NCBI RefSeq assembly: GCF_027627475.1
Contig: NZ_CP115484.1
Span: 557,501 to 621,500 of the forward strand
Length of the DNA: 64,000 bases
Origin: Paenibacillus sp. SYP-B4298
GTDB lineage: Bacteria; Bacillota; Bacilli; Paenibacillales; Paenibacillaceae
Direction: 5' to 3'
Part shown: positions 59,021-64,000 of the stretch, piece by piece
Numbering within the stretch: position 1 is the stretch's first letter
Layout of the letters: each line of letters opens with the position of its first letter
Notes under the pieces: model-generated
Told to the model about the DNA's origin: nothing
Databases searched by the model: none
Seen by the model: the letters and a program-made list of their open reading frames with translations, nothing else
Made by a program: the position numbers and the translations under genes

Positions 59021-60202
59021 ATGTGGAATGTAAACAAGATGAATAGTAAACTGGCAAGCCCTAAATTTCAGGCTCGGCTCTGGTCCGAGATTACGGAAGG
59101 GCTGACTCTTGAGGAGGGCTTGTCCCGGTTGACCAAGGAGGAATTGGACAAGCTTCGCCAGAAGCTGGGGGTCAGGAACGCCAGCAGCCTTAAAAAGCCG
59201 GAGCTGATCGGACGGCTATGTGAAGCTGTGCCGGAGCTGCTGCACAAGCAATGGATGAGAATAGACAGCCATCGCTATGAGCTGCTTGCAAGAGCGGCCA
59301 GCCGCAATGGGGTGCTGGGGGCGGAGCAGATCGGGGTGTCTGAGGCGGCCTATTATCAGCAGCAGGGATGGCTATTTCCTGGCACGCTCGATGGCCGCAG
59401 GGTGCTGATTATGCCGCTTGAGCTGCGGGAAAGCGTGAAGGGCCTGAATATGCTGGAGCTGAAGCAGCAGCTTAAGCGCAATGACCAATGGCTGAAGCTG
59501 ACCTATGGATTGCTCTATTACTACGGCCTCGTGAAGAAGGGCAAGCTGATGCAGCTTATTCGTGATTATATGAAGGAACCGCTTCAGGAGCTCGCATATC
59601 TGGAGACGGTTCTTGAATCATTAGACTATGTGCCGCAGTTCCAGCCGACGAGCCTGGGCTGGGCGCACTGGCGATTGGTGGAGGAGGAGCATCTGCAAGC
59701 TATTCTCAAGGAGCAGGAGTCGCGTCCAAGTCTTGGCTTCTGCGAGTTGCCGAAGGAACGCGTGCTGCAGGCGGCTGAATTCGATTATGTGGAGACAACA
59801 CCCGAGTTCAATGCCTTCGCCCAGTATATTCGAAGCAACTACACGCTGACGGCGGAGGAAGCCCATGAGATCGTGCTATCGGTTGTGTGGCGCATTCAAG
59901 AGGGGGCGGAATTCAACGAGATTATGTCCTTCGTTCAGAGCATGATTGAGATGGAGGATGTGCAGACGCTGGATGAAGTCATGGCCTTCCTGGTTGCGAT
60001 CTTTAATTCAACGAGACAATGGGCGCTCAAGGGACATACGCCGAATGAAATTGCGGCGCGGAGCGGCAATGTGCTGCGGTCGCCAGTACCGGCGCAGCCA
60101 GCGGGCGAGGTATTCAGCCTGGAGAGCAGGAAGAAGGTCGGACGCAACGACCCTTGCCCTTGTGGAAGCGGCAAAAAGTTCAAAAAGTGTTGCTCGGCTT
60201 GA
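59021..60202 (+). CDS. SEC-C metal-binding motif protein
   Basis: 393 aa, cytoplasmic. The C-terminal 22 residues (KVGRNDPCPCGSGKKFKKCC) are the zinc-binding SEC-C motif also found at the end of SecA. The N-terminal 60 residues (LSRLTKEELDKLRQKLGVRN, LKKPELIGRLCEAVP) resemble a SAP/Rho-N-type nucleic-acid-binding helix pair. The middle 280 residues are helical and not recognised. TAGGAG precedes the ATG. Similar Bacillota proteins are of unknown function; a role with ribosomes or nucleic acid is a guess. Confidence 0.8.
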   Translation: MWNVNKMNSKLASPKFQARLWSEITEGLTLEEGLSRLTKEELDKLRQKLGVRNASSLKKPELIGRLCEAVPELLHKQWMRIDSHRYELLARAASRNGVLGAEQIGVSEAAYYQQQGWLFPGTLDGRRVLIMPLELRESVKGLNMLELKQQLKRNDQWLKLTYGLLYYYGLVKKGKLMQLIRDYMKEPLQELAYLETVLESLDYVPQFQPTSLGWAHWRLVEEEHLQAILKEQESRPSLGFCELPKERVLQAAEFDYVETTPEFNAFAQYIRSNYTLTAEEAHEIVLSVVWRIQEGAEFNEIMSFVQSMIEMEDVQTLDEVMAFLVAIFNSTRQWALKGHTPNEIAARSGNVLRSPVPAQPAGEVFSLESRKKVGRNDPCPCGSGKKFKKCCSA

Positions 60203-60383
60203 GGTGATCGTTATCGACGCTGCGGCCTGGGGTATGGTATGATGAAGCTCTGCGGTGCCTGTCCTGACAGGACGGACACGAGGAGCATGGAAGCTTTGTT
60301 AGAGTGGGCAAGGCGAAGCGGCCGCCTGCCCGTAAGGGGAGAGCTCGGTTTGCTGTGCCTTCAATTAGGGAGGATTAATCGCG

Positions 60384-61187
60384 ATGAAGAAGTTTAGTTT
60401 AATATTATTGGCTGTATCCCTGTTCACAGTCATGCTGGCTGCCTGTGGGGAGAAGCCCGAGAGCGGGACGGGAACCACGGGAGCTGCAGGAGAGGGAGCC
60501 AGCAAGAAGCTGGTCATCGGAATCGATGACAAATTCGCGCCGATGGGCTTCCGGGACGATAACAATGAAATTGTCGGCTTTGACATTGACTATGCGCGTG
60601 CGGCAGCCGAGCAGATGGGCTACGAGGTGAAGTTCCAGCCGATCGACTGGAAGGCGAAGGAATCGGAGCTGAACAGCAAGCGCATCGATCTGATCTGGAA
60701 CGGCTACACCATTACCGAGGACCGCAAGCAAAAGGTGCTGTTCACCAAGCCGTACCTGAAGAACAGCCAGGTGGTTGCTGTGCTGGAGGGCTCGGAGATT
60801 ACGGCGATTCAGGATCTGGCCGGCAAGGAAGTCGGTCTGCAATCGTTGTCCTCGGCATCGGATGCGCTAGAGAGCAGCCCGATCAAGTCGGAGGTCAAGG
60901 TGTCGGAATATGCGGACAACGTTCTTGCACTGAGCGACCTGAAGAACGGACGCACGCAAGCCGTCATCATCGATGAAGTGGTAGCCAGATATTATATGTC
61001 CAAAGAGCCAGGCGTATATAAACTGCTGGACGAGGCGCTATCGCCCGAGGAGTATGGGGTAGGGATACGCAAGACGGATGAAGCGCTGCTTAACGAGCTG
61101 CAGGCTGCGCTGGATGCATTGAATGAGAATGGCAAGGCGGCGGAAATCTCCGTGAAATGGTTTGGCGAAGACAAAGTCCTGAAATAG
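60384..61187 (+). CDS. Polar amino acid ABC transporter substrate-binding lipoprotein
   Basis: 267 aa, family 3 solute-binding protein. Signal peptide with lipobox LAAC (Cys21), a Gly/Thr-rich linker, then LVIGIDDKFAPMGFRDDNNE, GFDIDYARAAAEQMG and SKRIDLIWNGYTITEDRKQK, typical of cystine, glutamine and other polar amino acid binders. AGGGAGG precedes the ATG. First gene of a three-gene importer. The ligand cannot be fixed by eye; cystine-type binders such as TcyA are the closest in wording. Confidence 0.9.
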   Translation: MKKFSLILLAVSLFTVMLAACGEKPESGTGTTGAAGEGASKKLVIGIDDKFAPMGFRDDNNEIVGFDIDYARAAAEQMGYEVKFQPIDWKAKESELNSKRIDLIWNGYTITEDRKQKVLFTKPYLKNSQVVAVLEGSEITAIQDLAGKEVGLQSLSSASDALESSPIKSEVKVSEYADNVLALSDLKNGRTQAVIIDEVVARYYMSKEPGVYKLLDEALSPEEYGVGIRKTDEALLNELQAALDALNENGKAAEISVKWFGEDKVLK

Positions 61188-61200
61188 GTGTGAAGCGACG

Positions 61201-61860
61201 ATGAATGTGGAATATCTGGTCAAAATATCCAAACCGATGCTGGAGGGCGCAGGCACAACCATCAGCATGTTCCTGATTGCGATTGCCCTGTCTGTGCCGC
61301 TCGGCTTTCTCTTCACCCTGATGGCGCAGAGCCGCATTAGAGCCGTAGCCTGGTTCGCGCATAGCTATATCTATGTGATGCGCGGTACGCCGCTGCTGCT
61401 GCAACTGCTGTTCATCTGCTTCGGTCTGCCGATGCTGCCAGGTGTAGGGGAATATCTGGTCTTCGACCGCTTCCTAGCGGCCTGTATCGGCTTTGTTCTC
61501 AATTACGCGGCTTACTTTGCCGAGATCTTCCGTGGCGGCCTGCTGTCGATCGACAAGGGGCAGCATGAGGCGGCGCAGGTGCTTGGGCTGAGCCGCTGGC
61601 AGACGACGACCAAGGTTATTATGCCGCAGATGTTTCGGGTGGCGCTGCCTGCTGTGGCGAATGAGTCGATTACGCTGGTGAAGGATACAGCGCTGCTGTA
61701 TGCGGTCGCTGTGCCTGAGCTGCTTCATTTTGCGCAAACAGCAGTGAACCGTGATGCGTCACTGACGCCTTTTATAGTTGTGGGCATCATCTATCTATTC
61801 ATGACGCTTGTGCTGACGCTGTTTTTCAAGTTTTTGGAGAAACGATTCAAATACGAGTAA
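61201..61860 (+). CDS. Polar amino acid ABC transporter permease
   Basis: 219 aa, HisM/GlnP-type with about five transmembrane segments. Typical segments: SYIYVMRGTPLLLQLLFICF, AYFAEIFRGGLLSIDKGQHE and AAQVLGLSRWQTTTKVIMPQ, the last being the ATPase-contact loop. It probably forms a homodimer. The start lies 14 bases after the binding-protein stop, with a GTGAAG sequence as a weak ribosome site. Confidence 0.93.
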   Translation: MNVEYLVKISKPMLEGAGTTISMFLIAIALSVPLGFLFTLMAQSRIRAVAWFAHSYIYVMRGTPLLLQLLFICFGLPMLPGVGEYLVFDRFLAACIGFVLNYAAYFAEIFRGGLLSIDKGQHEAAQVLGLSRWQTTTKVIMPQMFRVALPAVANESITLVKDTALLYAVAVPELLHFAQTAVNRDASLTPFIVVGIIYLFMTLVLTLFFKFLEKRFKYE

Positions 61861-61875
61861 AAGGACTGGCGAAGG

Positions 61876-62625
61876 ATGAGTTTGATTCAAGTGACCAATC
61901 TTAAAAAATCGTTCGGCAGTCTGGATGTACTGAAGAACGTCAGCTTTGAGATTCGCAAGAACGAGGTTGTCGCCGTCATTGGGCCATCCGGCTCAGGCAA
62001 AAGCACGATGCTGCGCAGTCTTGTCCACCTGGAGCATATCCACGGCGGCAGCATCCGCATCGGCGACCGCTACCTGGTTCAGGATGGCAGATATGCCTCC
62101 ACGCCGCAGATCAAGTCGATTACCTCCGGCATGGGCATGGTATTCCAGCATTTCAACCTGTTCCCGCATCTGTCGGTGCAGGATAATCTGGAGCTTGCGC
62201 CGCGCACGGTGCAGAAGCGGCCTGCGGCAGAGGTGCGCGAGCGCAGCAAGGAGCTGCTCTCTAAGGTTGGCCTGGCCGACAAGGCTGATGCTTATCCAGC
62301 GAGGCTGTCCGGCGGACAGAAGCAGCGGGTAGCGATCGCTCGGGCGCTCATGCTGAATCCGGCGATCATGCTGTTCGACGAGCCCACCTCTGCGCTTGAC
62401 CCGGAGCTTGTAGGCGAGGTGCTGCGCGTCATCAAGCAATTGGCTGAGGAGCATATGACGATGGTCATTGTTACGCATGAGATGGGCTTTGCTCGCGAGG
62501 TAGCTGATCGGGTGCTCTTCATGGATAATGGCGAGGTTGTGGAGGAAGGGGCGCCAAGTCAATTGTTCGCTAACCCTCGGCATGAGCGCACGCGCAGCTT
62601 CCTGAACCGTGTCGTAACGGTCTAG
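61876..62625 (+). CDS. Polar amino acid ABC transporter ATPase
   Basis: 249 aa, GlnQ-type. Walker [10 protein letters not shown], signature LSGGQKQR, Walker [22 protein letters not shown]-loop [11 protein letters not shown]. The Q-loop region [20 protein letters not shown] is standard. Completes the importer with the two preceding genes; the permease gap is 15 bases. Confidence 0.94.
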   Translation: MSLIQVTNLKKSFGSLDVLKNVSFEIRKNEVVAVIGPSGSGKSTMLRSLVHLEHIHGGSIRIGDRYLVQDGRYASTPQIKSITSGMGMVFQHFNLFPHLSVQDNLELAPRTVQKRPAAEVRERSKELLSKVGLADKADAYPARLSGGQKQRVAIARALMLNPAIMLFDEPTSALDPELVGEVLRVIKQLAEEHMTMVIVTHEMGFAREVADRVLFMDNGEVVEEGAPSQLFANPRHERTRSFLNRVVTV

Positions 62626-62692
62626 AGAGCGTTCGTGCATTGCTCGAAGCTAGTGGGAACGTGACATTCGATGGGGGAGGAGAGGCTGCACG

Positions 62693-63364
62693 ATGAATTA
62701 TCCAGCGACATGGCTGCAAGGAGCTTCGCGCGGCGAGGTGATCGCCTGCGAGCTGCGGCTGCAGGTGATCAAGGGGCAGCTTCGGCCTGGCGAGGTCATC
62801 TCCGAGAATCGGGTGGCGGCTGATTTTGGCACAAGCCGCTCCCCTGTTCGGGAGGCGCTGCGTGCGCTGGCGGGAGAGGGGCTGATCCGTCTGGAGCGCA
62901 TGGGGGCGATCGTGCTCGGACTGAACGCACAAGACCGAGCCGAGCTGTATGACGTTCGCTATCTGATCGAGAGCTTCGTGCAGGAGCGGATTGCCGACAA
63001 TTGCCCGCCGGAGCTGCTGGTACAGCAGCAGCAGCGCATCGACCGGATGGAGCTGGCTGCGAAGCATAGGGATGCGGTCGAATTTGCCTATCTTGACTTC
63101 ATGTTTCACGAGACGCTGGTGGAGTCGGCAGGTCATACTAGAATGCGGCATCTGTGGAACAGCATTTCGCAGCTTGTGATGGCGGTTATGCTGGTGACGA
63201 CAGAGAGCCTGTTCACTGAGGGCGAGGCCAGATTGGAACGGGTCATTGAGAAGCATCGGGACTTGCTGCGGGCACTGGAATCGGGAGACAAGGAGCAGGT
63301 ATTGCTTGTGGTGAGGGAATATTTTGCCGATTCACAGCGCACACTGAGCGCTACATTGAGCTGA
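62693..63364 (+). CDS. GntR-family regulator (FCD/FadR subfamily), probably of gluconate genes
   Basis: 223 aa. N-terminal winged helix (ELRLQVIKGQLRPGEVISEN, FGTSRSPVREALRALAGEGL), then the all-helical FCD ligand domain with metal-binding pattern (FAYLDFMFHETLVESAGHTR). GGAGGAG precedes the ATG. Directly downstream are a CTTGT-N2-ACAAG palindrome, similar to the B. subtilis GntR operator, and a gluconokinase gene. By gene order and operator it is most likely the gluconate repressor. Confidence 0.85.
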   Translation: MNYPATWLQGASRGEVIACELRLQVIKGQLRPGEVISENRVAADFGTSRSPVREALRALAGEGLIRLERMGAIVLGLNAQDRAELYDVRYLIESFVQERIADNCPPELLVQQQQRIDRMELAAKHRDAVEFAYLDFMFHETLVESAGHTRMRHLWNSISQLVMAVMLVTTESLFTEGEARLERVIEKHRDLLRALESGDKEQVLLVVREYFADSQRTLSATLS

Positions 63365-63425
63365 CGGGATAGAGCACCGCAAGGTTAGGTCTGCTATTCT
63401 ATAGCGAAAGATTTTCGCAGCTTCA

Positions 63426-63439
63426 ACTTGTCGACAAGT
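63426..63439 (+). promoter_or_regulatory. Predicted GntR operator before the gluconokinase gene
   Basis: ACTTGTCGACAAGT is a perfect 14-bp palindrome. The B. subtilis gnt operator has ACTTGTATACAAGT at its core, differing only in the two central bases. It sits between the regulator gene and the kinase gene, 155 bases before the latter. Confidence 0.65.
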
Positions 63440-63592
63440 ACACCGATGTGCAATAGGGGAAGCGAGAGTAGGGAGCAGGTAGACATATTAGCGATGGAGG
63501 TACTGCGAAGCAAGCTGGTAGGTCCGTGCACAATGGGCAGATGGTAATCAGGTGGTGGGACTGATGGTAGAGCAGTTGGGGGAAACCATAGA

Positions 63593-64000
63593 ATGAATGC
63601 GGGAAGGAATGAGGAGACGATGAAGGAAGGCACGAAGGAGAGCACGAAGGAAAGCAAGAAGGCTGCCAGCTACATGATTGGCTTGGATATTGGAACCACG
63701 AGTACCAAGGCGGTACTCTTCCGACTGGACGGGCGCGTTGTACAGCGGACTGAACGTGAATATCCGCTCTATACAGAGGCGGCGGACAGTGCGGAGCAGA
63801 GCCCGGAGGAAATCTATCAGGCCGTGCTGTACACGATCGGACAGACCATGGCGCGCAGCGGTATCGGGCCTGATGAGGTATGGTTTGTAGCCGTGAGCGC
63901 AGCGATGCATAGCGTCATTCCCGTCGATGAGCAAGGAGAGCCGCTGATGCGCTGCTTAACCTGGGCTGACAACCGGAGCGCGGGCTGGTCCGAGTGGCTG
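63593..64000 (+). CDS. gntK: Gluconokinase, FGGY family (5' part, cut by window end)
   Basis: At least 136 codons, running off the window. The N-terminal ATPase fold is seen in YMIGLDIGTTSTKAVLFRLD. Gluconokinase-like wording follows: VSAAMHSVIPVDEQGEPLMR and TWADNRSAGWSEWL. It would make 6-phosphogluconate in the cytoplasm. The start is uncertain: ATG 63593 has GGGGGA at 9 bases, ATG 63620 has GAGGAG only 3 bases away. Both give a Lys/Glu/Ser-rich N-terminal extension (KEGTKESTKESKK) before the domain, which begins near 63674. Confidence 0.85.
   Translation, partial: MNAGRNEETMKEGTKESTKESKKAASYMIGLDIGTTSTKAVLFRLDGRVVQRTEREYPLYTEAADSAEQSPEEIYQAVLYTIGQTMARSGIGPDEVWFVAVSAAMHSVIPVDEQGEPLMRCLTWADNRSAGWSEWL

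Overview
The window looks like chromosomal DNA of a Paenibacillus-type member of the Bacillota. This is inferred from gene content only: copper-amine-oxidase-like stalk domains on secreted proteins, many carbohydrate-active enzymes each paired with its own regulator, MalF/MalG-type ABC importers, a TM2 protein, a DUF6809-like protein, sigma-A promoters, CcpA-type cre sites and strong AGGAGG ribosome binding sites. No species can be named.

Layout. 1-2289 is the 3' part of a 23S rRNA gene, followed without a 5S gene by 18 tRNA genes in one + strand array (2441-4077) ending in a terminator and a possible integrase relic. 4.4-6.4 kb holds a TM2 protein and a stalk-domain/metallopeptidase gene broken by a frameshift at a C run. 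6.6-14.8 kb is a myo-inositol catabolic operon, iolD-E-B-C-A-G, with a sigma-A promoter and a cre site at its start. 14.8-18.2 kb has palindromic repeats, small secreted or membrane proteins and an IS3-type relic. 18.2-28.0 kb is an iron-siderophore operon: two tandem AraC-regulator/substrate-binding-lipoprotein fusion genes, two FecCD permeases, an ATPase, an ABC exporter and a ferredoxin-NADP reductase-like flavoprotein.

28.3-37.6 kb is a beta-mannoside utilisation locus: GH130 mannosylglucose phosphorylase, cellobiose 2-epimerase, LacI regulator, sugar ABC importer, a second GH130 phosphorylase and a CE7 acetyl esterase. The pathway reads as import, deacetylation, epimerisation and phosphorolysis. 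37.7-43 kb is an AT-richer accessory stretch with a toxin-antitoxin pair, a duplicated Xre regulator, gene fragments and a solitary DNA methyltransferase. 43-49.8 kb carries secreted proteins (a CE1-like esterase, a repeat protein, a GH26-like glycosidase) and a TipA-type MerR regulator. 49.8-53 kb has an unusual trio: a coiled-coil exported protein, a double cNMP-binding/PrsW protease/zinc-ribbon protein and a nitrile-hydratase-leader-like peptide. The first and last of these share a TGTAA-N6-TTACA palindrome. 53-64 kb holds an M29 aminopeptidase, a GH38 alpha-mannosidase with a GntR/LacI hybrid regulator, a SEC-C protein, a polar amino acid ABC importer and the start of a gluconate locus (GntR-type regulator, palindromic operator, gluconokinase cut by the window end).

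The strongest candidate for something new is the pair of fused genes at 18319-22288. In each, an AraC-type regulator runs in frame into a lipoprotein siderophore-binding protein. The joint in both copies contains what looks like a complete sigma-A promoter overlapping a Fur-type box, plus an internal ribosome binding site and start codon. One reading frame may therefore give two products under two levels of iron control. The cNMP/PrsW/leader-like trio is the second candidate.
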